Shown here: in pieces, positions 36,070 to 44,762 of the stretch
Position numbering within the stretch: the first letter of the stretch is position 1
How the letters are laid out: each line of letters begins with the position of its first letter
Assembly (NCBI GenBank): GCA_963767495.1
Contig: CAVYDY010000003.1
Span: 124,001-188,000, forward strand
Source: JAACFF01 sp963767495
GTDB taxonomy: Bacteria > Chloroflexota > Anaerolineae > Promineifilales > Promineifilaceae
Length of the DNA: 64,000 nt
Direction of reading: 5' to 3'
Made by a program: the position numbers and the translations under genes
Notes under the pieces: model-generated
The model's input: the letters and a program-made list of their open reading frames with translations, nothing else
What the model was told of the DNA's origin: nothing
The model's database searches: none

Positions 36070-37161
36070 ATGATTCATGAAGCTGAAACCATGTTGCAAG
36101 AATTTGCCGCCTACGCCCGTAACACCGATAACCAGGAAGATATTCTCTCCCTCTATCTGGTTGTTGACCCTGCCGATGAACGCAACCAGGGCCAAGCGAA
36201 ATGGCCGATCGTTTTGAAGAACAGCCTGGCGGAGATTGAAGCGGGGCTTGATCCTGAGCAAACGAAACAATGGAAAACAGTGCGCCTGAGCGACAGTTCG
36301 GAGAAGACGAAATGGGCCCGTATCCGCTTGCGGCTGGAGAATTTTATGGGCGGGTACAAGCCGGAAGGGAAGACGTTGGCCCTATTTATCGGCCCCGACC
36401 GGGAACTAGCTTATGAGCTGCCGGTGGCGTTGTCCAACTCCGCTCATTATGGCAAGCCGCAAATAGCGAAGTTCTTGCGCGCGCTGGATGAGTACCAGGA
36501 ATATATGGTGGTGCTTTTCTCCCAGGATCGTGCGCGGGCAGTCAATATATTCCTTGGCGAGTCGGCCGATGAAGTATCGATCCATGTTGACCAGACCTGG
36601 AATCGAAAAGTGCATAAGACCGCGCATGAGTCAAGCCAGTCGGATCGCCTGGATGAAATTGATCGTCGTTTTGCACGCCACGCGGCCGGGGAGCTGGATA
36701 AGCATTTTATGGGTTCTGGTGATGTCGAACGCATCATCTTTGGCGGCAACATGCAGCTGGCTCATATTGTACGCAATTATATGCATCCCAACGTCGCTGA
36801 CCGCGTGATTGCTATGCTGCCAATTCCTATCGATACATCGGCCCATGATATTGCCGTGCAAATACGCCCGGTAGCGGAGAGTTCTGAGCGCGAATTTGAA
36901 GATCATCTGGTGCGCAACCTGGTCAGCCGGGCGCAAGCGGGCGGTCGAGCAGTACTGGGCGAGGAAGCGGTAAGCGAGGCGTTAGGCAGGCATGCGGTTA
37001 GTGAATTGGTCTTGCCTTATCCGACGGATGTAGAGATGGCGGAAGATCTACTGGTCAAAGCGCTTTATTCCAGCGCGGACACAGAATTTGTGGAAGGGGA
37101 TGCAGCCGAAAAGCTACATGCGGAAGGAGGCATCGGCGCTTTCCTCTACTATACGGCTTAA
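36070..37161 (+). CDS. Bacterial archaeo-eukaryotic release factor (baeRF) family protein
   Basis: A 363-residue soluble protein that I recognise as the bacterial eRF1-like group (baeRF/VLRF1 relatives, family 10 type). LSLYLVVDPADERNQG is the opening strand of the N-terminal part, EYMVVLFSQDRARAVNIFLG begins the middle eRF1-like domain, and RIIFGGNMQLAHIVRNYMHP with FVEGDAAEKLHAEGGIGAFL marks the C-terminal domain. The family was predicted from sequence to act on stalled ribosomes; its activity in Chloroflexota is untested. It has its own promoter and ends convergent to the NRPS gene. Confidence 0.75.
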   Translation: MIHEAETMLQEFAAYARNTDNQEDILSLYLVVDPADERNQGQAKWPIVLKNSLAEIEAGLDPEQTKQWKTVRLSDSSEKTKWARIRLRLENFMGGYKPEGKTLALFIGPDRELAYELPVALSNSAHYGKPQIAKFLRALDEYQEYMVVLFSQDRARAVNIFLGESADEVSIHVDQTWNRKVHKTAHESSQSDRLDEIDRRFARHAAGELDKHFMGSGDVERIIFGGNMQLAHIVRNYMHPNVADRVIAMLPIPIDTSAHDIAVQIRPVAESSEREFEDHLVRNLVSRAQAGGRAVLGEEAVSEALGRHAVSELVLPYPTDVEMAEDLLVKALYSSADTEFVEGDAAEKLHAEGGIGAFLYYTA

Positions 37162-37236
37162 TTAATAGGCAGCTGATCGGACAGAATGCCCGCGATCTTG
37201 GTTTGTTGAGCAGCATCGCAGATCTAGATTACGGGC

Positions 37237-40200
37237 TTATATATTGGCCAGTAGTAGTTCCTCGACATGAGGGGATAAAGTGGCTATCGTCGGATGCTCA
37301 AAAAGCATTTCTAGGCGCAGTTTAATTTCAAATCTTTGAAGCAGACGTGCAACGATCTGCATGACCATGAGGGAATGACCACCTAGCTCGAAGAAGTTGT
37401 CGTGAATGCCGACCATTTCGATTCCTAATACCTCTTGCCACAGTGCGGCAAGCATTTCTTCTACGGGTCCTTCGGGGGCCATGAAATCTACGCTCAAATG
37501 GGAGCGTGTAGAATCTGGCGCCGGCAAGGCCCGGCGATCAAGTTTGCCATGAGGTCCAAGAGGCAACTCTGTTAGGATGACAAATCCTGAAGGTACCATA
37601 TAGGATGGCAGTTTACGCTTAAGATGTTGCTGTAGTTGACTAATATCGACTGTTCGATCGGCATCAGGCACTATGTAACCGGCCAGCCTTCGGTCTCCGG
37701 GACGATCCTCGCGGACGATGACAACGGTCGTTTTTACGTCCGGCCAATCTCTAATATGCGCCTCTATTTCACCTAGTTCAATACGATAGCCGCGGATCTT
37801 CACCTGGTGGTCCACCCTGCCTAGAAACTCCAGGCTGCCGTCCGTCCAGATGCGAGCCAGATCTCCCGATTTGTAGAGTCGGGCACCGGGAGGATCGCTG
37901 TAAGGGTTCCTGAGGAATTTCTCGGCCGTTAATTCAGGGCGATTCAAATAGCCTCGCCCAACACCATGCCCGCCAATATATAATTCGCCTGGAACGCCTA
38001 CCGGGAGTAATTGAAGATTATCATCTAATACATATGCCTGGGCATCGGCTATAGGACGGCCGATGGGTTCGAAATTCTGTGGGACAGCCAACTGGCATTG
38101 ATTGGCGATAATGCTAACCGTTGTCTCGCTGGGACCATAAAAATTGAGCAGCGCCACATCTAACGTCTGCAGGAAACGATCCCGCAGTGTTACCGGAAGC
38201 GGCTCACCCCCTACCAAAACAACGCGTAAATCGGGGCAGTTCCTGATCTGCGGCTGATCTAGCAGATACTCCAGATACGATGGCACCATATTAACAAACG
38301 TAAGCCCGTATTTCTCGATAATCGCCGCCATTGCTGTGATATTGCCATCGAGTTCTTGCGGCACAATTACCATTGTCAGACCGGCCGTTACGCCATTGAA
38401 GACATCACCGTAAGCCCCATCAAAGCTGAGTGGGCTCGAATGTATCAACCGGTCATTCTCGTTTGTTAGCCCCGTTCTTCGATTCCAGGCAATGCGCACG
38501 TTTATGCCGGCATGTTCGATCATTACGCCCTTTGGTAGACCCGTCGAACCAGACGTATAAACCACGTAAGCGAGATCATGCGGCGAAAGCTGGCAATCTA
38601 AATTTGATGTCTCTTCCTTGCTGAGAGATGCTTCATCTTCATCCAAAAGGATCAGCGGACAGCCCATCTTGCGCCATTTGGACTGCCATTGTGATAGCGT
38701 GATCACAATGTGAACCGCTGCATCTTCCACCATAAATGCCAGGCGTTCCTCCGGTAGGTGGGGATCCAGTACCAGGAAAGCGCCTCCTGATTTGAGGACA
38801 GCCAATATCGCCGTTAATGATTCCAACGAACGTTCCAGGCAAATGCCCACGATGACATTTGACGTTACATTATGATGCCGGAGCGCGCGGGCCAATTGAT
38901 TAGCCCTGGCGTTGAGTTGTTCGTAGGTGAAATAAGACCCGGCAGGCAGGGCCTCCGCTACAAATGGGGTCGATAGATCGTCATTAGCCATTAGCGCCGC
39001 GATCTTCTGTGGCTGCCGGGCAGCTTCCGCTTCGAGAAACTGGTGCAAAAAAGGCGGCATCGCTTGATTGGTGTCCACATCATTGAATTCGACGAGTAGT
39101 TGCTCTCGTTCAGCGGGCGTCAAGATTGCTAGATCAGAAACAGGCGTATCTGGATGATCGACGATAGCCTGCAGCAAGACTGCAAAATGGCCCATCATAC
39201 GCTCAATCACAGTGCTGCTAAAGGCTTGCGGTCGGTAGTGCCAGATCAGTTTTCGGCCGTCATCAGGTATCACCACAAAAAGATCGTTTGCTTCTCCTGG
39301 GCGATCATCTACAAGCGTGTTCACACGCATTGTGCCAACCTGCATTTCCAAGTGATTCCCAGCGACGTCACGCAGGTCCGGTTCGCGCAGTACCATATCG
39401 CTTAGAAAGGTTCCATGTGAGCGTGTTTCATCGAGCTGAAAACCCACTGCTGCGCGCGTATCGTCCCAGTTACTTGCCGGCTCCAGGTCAATGTGCAGTG
39501 GCACGTGCGGCACAAAGAATGGCTCCATTCCGCCAATAGTCTCTCTTAGGGAAGAGTCGGAGTAGGCAAGGTCATAATGAAATGTTTGGGCGATACGACC
39601 GAAATAGACCGCGAGCGCTGCCAAAACAGCATCCCCTGCGGCTGCGTCCGCTTCTTGTCTCTCCAGAAAAGCGACGGGTGTGGAGAAGGTTGCGGAAATG
39701 AAACCGGCATCAGCAACATCTGGCGCCGCCGGGAGTTTGTAATCGATCGTCAGCGGTTCCAGCAATGCCAGGCGGGAAGACCAATAGGCCTCATGCCGCG
39801 CCAGTTTTTCATGCGTCTCACTGATAGCTGCTGCTTGATCCATCTCCAGATGTGGTAAAACATCGCCCACGCCCAATCCAGGGGACGCCAACATTTCAGA
39901 CACGTCCTGCCGGCTGCCTTCTGGTCCGTAAAAATCACTTAATTGAACGACATACGTACCCGTTGCGATGCGTATCTCGTTTTCCGAAACTGCCAGGATT
40001 GTGCCGGGTTTCGCCTGGGACATCGTCTCAAGGGTATCAATCTTCCGCACCAAAACGATACGTTTGCCAAGGTATACTTTCGGTAAGGCCAGCGGATTTC
40101 TATAGGTGCCGAATTCCAGACTACGCAACAGACGATCGATCGTGGAGGCGGAGGCGTTCCAATCGATAACGGCCGCGGCCGGCGGGCGCTTCCAAAGTGG

Positions 40201-40773
40201 GAAATAGCTGCGATCGGCTAGGTTCTGCCGCACCCTTTGTTCTTTATCGCAAGTTAATTCATCAACTAGCTCAGCAAAGGCCTCGATGCTTTTTTTATAA
40301 CAAAGCGCATTGAGCGTCAGGGCAGTCTCATGGGCCCCTATGGGAAACGTCGTCTGTTTCAGAATGTCTCCCGCATCTACATCATTAGCCATCACATGCC
40401 AGGTGATGCCATGAACCGCTTCGCCATTAAGAATAGCCCAGTTGGTGGCGTTGACGCCGGCGTAGCTGGGCAGCGGCGCATCGTGAAAATTGATGGCCAA
40501 CCGCCTTGGCAAACGCAGTACACTGTCATGCACAATGACCGGGTTATCGACGCTGATCAGGTAATCAAATGATGTACGCTGAATTTTTTCTTGCCACCCT
40601 TCATTAAGCGAAAACTGTGTGATGGCTTGCTTCTCAGCCCACTTCGCAACTTCCGGATCGGCCGTTACGATTCCAATTACGGCCTGGCCCTTTTCCAGCG
40701 CAATCTCTGCACAACGGATCAATCTGGATTGATTGCCGATAAAAAGATAACTATGCTTCTCTTCGTTGTTCAT
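37237..40773 (-). CDS. Stand-alone NRPS: formyltransferase - condensation C-lobe - adenylation - carrier
   Basis: An 1178-residue single-module synthetase. Residues 1-310 are a methionyl-tRNA-formyltransferase-like domain with Asn95, His97 (INFHDAPLPSYAG) and Asp133 (DVDAGDIL), plus a C-terminal formyltransferase subdomain. Residues about 312-545 match only the second lobe of a condensation domain (HEAYWSSRLALLEPL onward) with no HHxxxDG. The adenylation domain (about 560-1080) has YVVYTSGSTGLPKGVMIEHA, FYGPSETTVSI, LYKSGDLARIW and GPHGKLDRRALP. The carrier Ser is 1134 (LGGHSLMVM). There is no thioesterase, reductase or second module. By hand alignment its pocket residues start Asp-Gly..Gly, a code I cannot match. 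It may N-formylate an amino acid as in LgrA. ATG 40773 is used; 40797 is possible. Confidence 0.88.
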   Translation of the reverse strand: MNNEEKHSYLFIGNQSRLIRCAEIALEKGQAVIGIVTADPEVAKWAEKQAITQFSLNEGWQEKIQRTSFDYLISVDNPVIVHDSVLRLPRRLAINFHDAPLPSYAGVNATNWAILNGEAVHGITWHVMANDVDAGDILKQTTFPIGAHETALTLNALCYKKSIEAFAELVDELTCDKEQRVRQNLADRSYFPLWKRPPAAAVIDWNASASTIDRLLRSLEFGTYRNPLALPKVYLGKRIVLVRKIDTLETMSQAKPGTILAVSENEIRIATGTYVVQLSDFYGPEGSRQDVSEMLASPGLGVGDVLPHLEMDQAAAISETHEKLARHEAYWSSRLALLEPLTIDYKLPAAPDVADAGFISATFSTPVAFLERQEADAAAGDAVLAALAVYFGRIAQTFHYDLAYSDSSLRETIGGMEPFFVPHVPLHIDLEPASNWDDTRAAVGFQLDETRSHGTFLSDMVLREPDLRDVAGNHLEMQVGTMRVNTLVDDRPGEANDLFVVIPDDGRKLIWHYRPQAFSSTVIERMMGHFAVLLQAIVDHPDTPVSDLAILTPAEREQLLVEFNDVDTNQAMPPFLHQFLEAEAARQPQKIAALMANDDLSTPFVAEALPAGSYFTYEQLNARANQLARALRHHNVTSNVIVGICLERSLESLTAILAVLKSGGAFLVLDPHLPEERLAFMVEDAAVHIVITLSQWQSKWRKMGCPLILLDEDEASLSKEETSNLDCQLSPHDLAYVVYTSGSTGLPKGVMIEHAGINVRIAWNRRTGLTNENDRLIHSSPLSFDGAYGDVFNGVTAGLTMVIVPQELDGNITAMAAIIEKYGLTFVNMVPSYLEYLLDQPQIRNCPDLRVVLVGGEPLPVTLRDRFLQTLDVALLNFYGPSETTVSIIANQCQLAVPQNFEPIGRPIADAQAYVLDDNLQLLPVGVPGELYIGGHGVGRGYLNRPELTAEKFLRNPYSDPPGARLYKSGDLARIWTDGSLEFLGRVDHQVKIRGYRIELGEIEAHIRDWPDVKTTVVIVREDRPGDRRLAGYIVPDADRTVDISQLQQHLKRKLPSYMVPSGFVILTELPLGPHGKLDRRALPAPDSTRSHLSVDFMAPEGPVEEMLAALWQEVLGIEMVGIHDNFFELGGHSLMVMQIVARLLQRFEIKLRLEMLFEHPTIATLSPHVEELLLANI

Positions 40774-40829
40774 TGCTTCGCCAAACGTCTGCCACAAAAT
40801 CTTGCTGATTTACGCCTGTATTGATCGTT

Positions 40830-40848
40830 GGGCCAGAACGCCTGGCCC
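40830..40848. promoter_or_regulatory. Hairpin/palindrome upstream of the NRPS
   Basis: GGGCCAG (40830-40836) and CTGGCCC (40842-40848) make a perfect seven-base stem with a five-base loop, 57 bases upstream of the NRPS start on the minus strand. It could be an operator or part of a leader. Confidence 0.4.
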
Positions 40849-40858
40849 GTATGTATTG

Positions 40859-41056
40859 TGGTATATTTTGTTTGTCTATCAGATAAAACTGGAGCGTAGC
40901 ATAAGATACACGAAAAAGAGAGGACGGCAACGGCTGATATGCTGCGGACGGAAACCACCGGAAGAGGAATGGGTGGACAGCGGTGAATTCTAGAATCCGT
41001 ACTGCTCCTCACTAACAAAGGGCGGCACCGGGACAATTGGTGTCGCCCTTTTCTGC
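40859..41056 (+). ncRNA. Candidate small RNA between the divergent NRPS and META genes
   Basis: An extended -10 on the plus strand (TG, G, TATATT; 40859-40867) begins a stretch with no ORF longer than a few codons that ends at a strong terminator (41017-41056). Both neighbouring genes are transcribed away from the region, so the terminator needs a transcript of its own. I tried the consensus features of common riboswitches, SRP RNA, RNase P and tmRNA and found no match. The RNA would be about 180 bases long. An untranslated leader on the minus strand is an alternative. Confidence 0.35.
41017..41056 (+). terminator. Rho-independent terminator of the candidate small RNA
   Basis: AAAGGGCGGCACC (41017-41029) pairs with GGTGTCGCCCTTT (41039-41051) over 13 positions with one G-U pair, followed by TTCTG. 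It also has a T-rich run on the other strand and so may work in both directions. Confidence 0.75.
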
Positions 41057-41193
41057 TTGACTGGAGAGGGCTAACGACCGTTTCGCGCACAGTTACTCTG
41101 AAATAGACAGCAGCCGCGCAATTCATGCGCACCTGGCACGGTTGTAAACCACGACAGGTTTCTGTGAGAGAAATGTTGTGCAATGGCCACGAA

Positions 41194-41202
41194 TGTTAGA
41201 AT
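41194..41202 (+). promoter_or_regulatory. Extended -10 promoter of the META/PKD lipoprotein gene
   Basis: TG, T, TAGAAT at 41194-41202, with TTGTGC at 41176-41181 as possible -35 (spacing 15). The transcript would have a leader of nearly 120 bases containing two hairpins. Confidence 0.4.
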
Positions 41203-41211
41203 GGTTTCCTT

Positions 41212-41301
41212 GGCGGCGGGAACCAGAAGCCTGCCGCCGGCGTTATAAGTGTAGATAGAGATAGGCGAGGCTGTATTGTCCTCTTCGCCTGTCTTGTTTT
41301 G
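41212..41301 (+). promoter_or_regulatory. Structured leader with attenuator-like hairpin before the META gene
   Basis: A first hairpin pairs GGCGGCGGG (41212-41220) with CCTGCCGCC (41230-41238). A second pairs GATAGGCGA (41260-41268) with TCGCCTGTC (41285-41293) and is followed by TTGTTTTG, the form of an intrinsic terminator, 26 bases before the ATG. A terminator inside a leader suggests regulated read-through, but no ligand motif or leader peptide was recognised. Confidence 0.45.
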
Positions 41302-41326
41302 TAGAAAAAGTTAGGAGATTGAACAG

Positions 41327-44300
41327 ATGAAACAACATAATTGGAAATGGCTTATTTCCATCCTGGTCGTTGTCATGTTCCTGGTCGCTTGCAGCGATCA
41401 AGAACCGGCGGATACCGGGGCCGTGGAGCCTGCGCCGGAGACGGCCGTTGAAGAGACCGTACCGGAAGCACCGGAAGCGGTGGAACCAGCCGAACAGGTC
41501 GAGGAAGCGGCAGAAGCTGCCTACCCGGCCGAAGAGATGCCCGAGATCAGCCAGCCCATCTATCGTTGGGGCGAAGCTGCCGACCGTCTTTGGGTGCTGG
41601 TTGGCTACGGTGACGCGGCCAACCCGACTGTGGTGGAAGAGGGCGTTGTGATCACAGCCACGTTCAGCAGCACAGAAGCGCAGATGAATGGCGAGGGTGG
41701 TTGTAACAATTACTTTGCCGGTTATGAGTCCACCGATGAAGGGGGGCTGTCGATCAGTCCCAACGCGGGCATGACGATGATGGCCTGTGAACAGGCGCTC
41801 ATGGACGCGGAAAGCGCCTACATGGCCGCGTTGGCTTCGGTCAGCGCCTGGGCTATTAATGAGAATGGCAACCTGGAACTCACGTACTCCAGCGGCCAGC
41901 CGTATGAAGAAAAATTGATCTATGTCCCCGGCGAAACGCCGCTGACTGGCCCGACATGGCAGCTGGTTAGCTATGGCGATCCGGAAAATCTGACTGAATT
42001 GGAAGAGAATACATCAGTTACGGCCGTGTTCCTGCCGGAGACAGATACAACAGGCACAGTGAGCGGTAATTCCACCTGCAATAATTACAGCGGTGGCTAC
42101 ACACTGGATGGCAGCAATATCAGCTTTGGTCCCACTGCCGGCACGATGATGATGTGTATTAGCGGCATGGAACAGGAGTCAGCCTATCTGGCAGCCCTGC
42201 AGTCGGCGCAAACTTACGAAATCGCCGGCGCCAATATGCAGATAGTCTATGACGGCGGCGTCCTGAATTACACCTCGCTCAACTTGCCGCTGGAGAATGT
42301 ACTCTGGCAGGCGGTCGCTGTCGGCAGCGAGCCGGTTCCCGAAGAGGTTGATGTCACCGCTTTGTTCGTCCCCGGCGCAGATGCGGGGATGGGTGTTGTC
42401 GGCGGCAACGCGGGCTGCAATAACTACAATGGTGGTTATGAAACAAGCAGCGATATCAGCCAGAACCCGCCGGTAAATTCGATCACGATCAACGCCAATA
42501 TGGCGATGACGATGATGGCCTGTCCCGATGAGACGGTGACCCAATTGGAGCAGACATATCTGGCCATGTTGGGAACAGCCGAGAGCTACGAGATTCTGGG
42601 TGATCAGATGGTCCTGCACACGGCTGACGGCGACATTCAGTACGCCGCCGACCGGGCGCCTTTGCTGGGCACGCGGTGGAGCCTTGTTTCACAGGGTGAC
42701 ATTGAGAATCCGCAGCCGCCGGCCGAAGGCAGCAGCTTCACGGCCGTGTTTAACCGCCTGCCCACGCTGCCCTCCGGCACGGTTACCGGTGAGACGGGCT
42801 GCAACGAGTACAACGCGACCTTTGCCGCCGATCTGTCCAGTATCAAGATCAACCTGCCCCAGAAGAGCAATAATGAAGACTGCCCCTGGGGTGCCGGCAA
42901 CTTTGAGGTGGAGCAGCGGTTCTTCCTCGGTTTGAATTCGGCTACCAGCTACCACATCATTGGCAATACGCTGCAGCTTCTGTCCAGTGAAGAAGGCGCG
43001 AAACAAGCGATGAACTTCGTAGCCACGCAGCCGGACGTCGAAGGACCGGCGCTGGACCTGACGCCGCTTGCCGGGACCTTCTGGTACCTGTCGGCCATCG
43101 GCGACACGCCGATCGTTCCGGGTACGGAAATAACCGCCGGGTTCGAGATTGATGAGGGTGGTGTTACCGGGCAAATCAGCGGCTCTGGTGGCTGTAACGC
43201 CTACAACGCGGCCCTTGGTGAAAACTTTACCGTTGGCCCTATCGCCAGCACGAAGAAAGCATGCCAGGCGGCGGTGATGGATCAGGAGACGACCTACTTC
43301 GCCTGGTTGAGCAGCGCTTACGGCTTTGACCGTGCGGGCGACCAGCTGCTTGTTCCCACGGCCAGCGGCGTGCTGACCTTCAACAGCACACCGATCCTGG
43401 ATCAAGTGCGGGAACTGCAGAATACAACCTGGTACCTGATCTCCTATGAGACGTTGACCGCTATCCCCGGCAGCAATCCTACGGCTTTCTTTGCCACGGA
43501 TGGCAGCACGGTAAGCGGCACCACCGGCTGTAACGAGTACAGCGGCGCATACAGTGCGCAGCAGGGTAATCAGCTGGCGATCAGCGGCTTCAGCACGACG
43601 CGCGCTGCCTGCGCCTCTGATGCCTTGACCAAGCAGGAAGAGACTTTCTTGCGTCTGCTGCCGGCGGCTGTCAGTTATGCAGTCAGCGGTACGCAGCTGC
43701 AGATCGTTACCGTGGACGGCGGCACGATGAACTTCTCCTCGATCGCGCCGCAGGCGCCTGCCGGACCAACGGCCGTGATCATCAGTGGTGATTTCGCCGA
43801 TACCGGCCAGCAGATGACCTTTGATGGGTCGCAGTCCACGGCCGGTTCTCTGCCGATCACGCGTTATGATTGGGATATGGGCGATGGAACGCCCCTTAAT
43901 GGTTCGACGGTGAAATACACGTTCAACAACCCCGGTTCCTATACTGTCACGCTGACAGTTACCGACCAGGGCGGGCAGCAGAACACGACGACCAAGACGG
44001 TGCAGGTGAATCCTGTCGTTGAGGTTGTGCCGCCGACGGCCGTGATCGAAGGGCCCAACGCAGCTCTTGTGGGTGAGTCTGTCACCTTCAGCGCTGCCGG
44101 TTCACAGCAAGGCACAGCGGCCATTGCCAACTACCAGTGGCAGTCGGGAGACGGCAATGATACCGGTCTCGTTCCGGACAACAGCTTCACCACGATCTAC
44201 TCGCAGCCGGGCACGTACTATCCGGCGGTGACGGTCGCCGACGCTGCCGGGCTGAGTGACAGCGCCAGCATGGCGATCACGGTCAACGCCGGCCTTACCG

Positions 44301-44647
44301 GCACCGGCTGGATACTGAGCAGCAGCATTCCCGGTACCTCCATCTCGCTGCAGTTCGGCAACGGGTCACTCTCCGGGTTCGCAGGCTGCAACAGCTATAA
44401 TGCGGGCTATTCGAGTACGCGAGCGGCAGGGAATACGAATAGTATCACCGTTGCGCCTATCACCTCCACACAGGCTTTGTGCTCTGAGGAAATCATGGCG
44501 CAAGAGCAGGCATACCTGGCCAGTCTACAGACGGCCAGCAGCTACACGATCAACGGTTCGTCGCTGACCCTGACGACAGCCAACGGCCCGTTGACTTACA
44601 GCGCGGCGGTGGCTACGCCATACGCGGGTCCTGTGACAACGCAGTAA
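41327..44647 (+). CDS. Lipoprotein with seven META (HslJ) domains and two PKD domains
   Basis: An 1106-residue lipoprotein. The signal peptide ends FLVACS with Cys22, followed by a Glu/Pro/Ala-rich spacer to about residue 75. Six META/HslJ domains follow (starts near WVLVGYGD, WQLVSYGD, WQAVAVGS, WSLVSQGD, WYLSAIGD and WYLISYET), each with the GxxGCNxYxxxY and the MxC or KKAC motif. Two PKD domains come next (ITRYDWDMGDGT and ANYQWQSGDGN), then a seventh META domain (WILSSSIPGT). META domains occur in heat-induced HslJ and are thought to protect or bind at the envelope; a chain of seven is unusual. A terminator follows. Confidence 0.9.
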   Translation: MKQHNWKWLISILVVVMFLVACSDQEPADTGAVEPAPETAVEETVPEAPEAVEPAEQVEEAAEAAYPAEEMPEISQPIYRWGEAADRLWVLVGYGDAANPTVVEEGVVITATFSSTEAQMNGEGGCNNYFAGYESTDEGGLSISPNAGMTMMACEQALMDAESAYMAALASVSAWAINENGNLELTYSSGQPYEEKLIYVPGETPLTGPTWQLVSYGDPENLTELEENTSVTAVFLPETDTTGTVSGNSTCNNYSGGYTLDGSNISFGPTAGTMMMCISGMEQESAYLAALQSAQTYEIAGANMQIVYDGGVLNYTSLNLPLENVLWQAVAVGSEPVPEEVDVTALFVPGADAGMGVVGGNAGCNNYNGGYETSSDISQNPPVNSITINANMAMTMMACPDETVTQLEQTYLAMLGTAESYEILGDQMVLHTADGDIQYAADRAPLLGTRWSLVSQGDIENPQPPAEGSSFTAVFNRLPTLPSGTVTGETGCNEYNATFAADLSSIKINLPQKSNNEDCPWGAGNFEVEQRFFLGLNSATSYHIIGNTLQLLSSEEGAKQAMNFVATQPDVEGPALDLTPLAGTFWYLSAIGDTPIVPGTEITAGFEIDEGGVTGQISGSGGCNAYNAALGENFTVGPIASTKKACQAAVMDQETTYFAWLSSAYGFDRAGDQLLVPTASGVLTFNSTPILDQVRELQNTTWYLISYETLTAIPGSNPTAFFATDGSTVSGTTGCNEYSGAYSAQQGNQLAISGFSTTRAACASDALTKQEETFLRLLPAAVSYAVSGTQLQIVTVDGGTMNFSSIAPQAPAGPTAVIISGDFADTGQQMTFDGSQSTAGSLPITRYDWDMGDGTPLNGSTVKYTFNNPGSYTVTLTVTDQGGQQNTTTKTVQVNPVVEVVPPTAVIEGPNAALVGESVTFSAAGSQQGTAAIANYQWQSGDGNDTGLVPDNSFTTIYSQPGTYYPAVTVADAAGLSDSASMAITVNAGLTGTGWILSSSIPGTSISLQFGNGSLSGFAGCNSYNAGYSSTRAAGNTNSITVAPITSTQALCSEEIMAQEQAYLASLQTASSYTINGSSLTLTTANGPLTYSAAVATPYAGPVTTQ

Positions 44648-44686
44648 CTAACTGCTGTCATCCTCGTTATTGAGTATAATGCGTAG

Positions 44687-44719
44687 GGATTGGGGGTTTT
44701 TTGCTCCCAATCCTTTTTT
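44687..44719 (+). terminator. Rho-independent terminator after the META/PKD gene
   Basis: GGATTGGG at the 5' side pairs with CCCAATCC (44706-44713), with a T-rich loop and TTTTTTG after the stem. A TATAAT at 44675-44680 lies directly in front and may be a promoter for the next gene, but the transcript would begin within the hairpin. Confidence 0.85.
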
Positions 44720-44762
44720 GTTACCTGATGCGTGAGGACTATCAATGAATCGGTTGAGCTGA

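Noticed and set aside
40859..41056. Known riboswitch, SRP RNA, RNase P RNA or tmRNA
   Set aside because: None of the conserved cores I know could be placed; only a generic candidate RNA is reported.
42689..43405. 238-codon minus-strand ORF inside the META/PKD gene
   Set aside because: Shadow of a repeat-rich gene with no signal, domain or ribosome site.
41327..44647. CRISPR-like or DNA-level tandem array
   Set aside because: The periodicity is protein domain repetition with diverged DNA; there are no short identical repeats with unique spacers.
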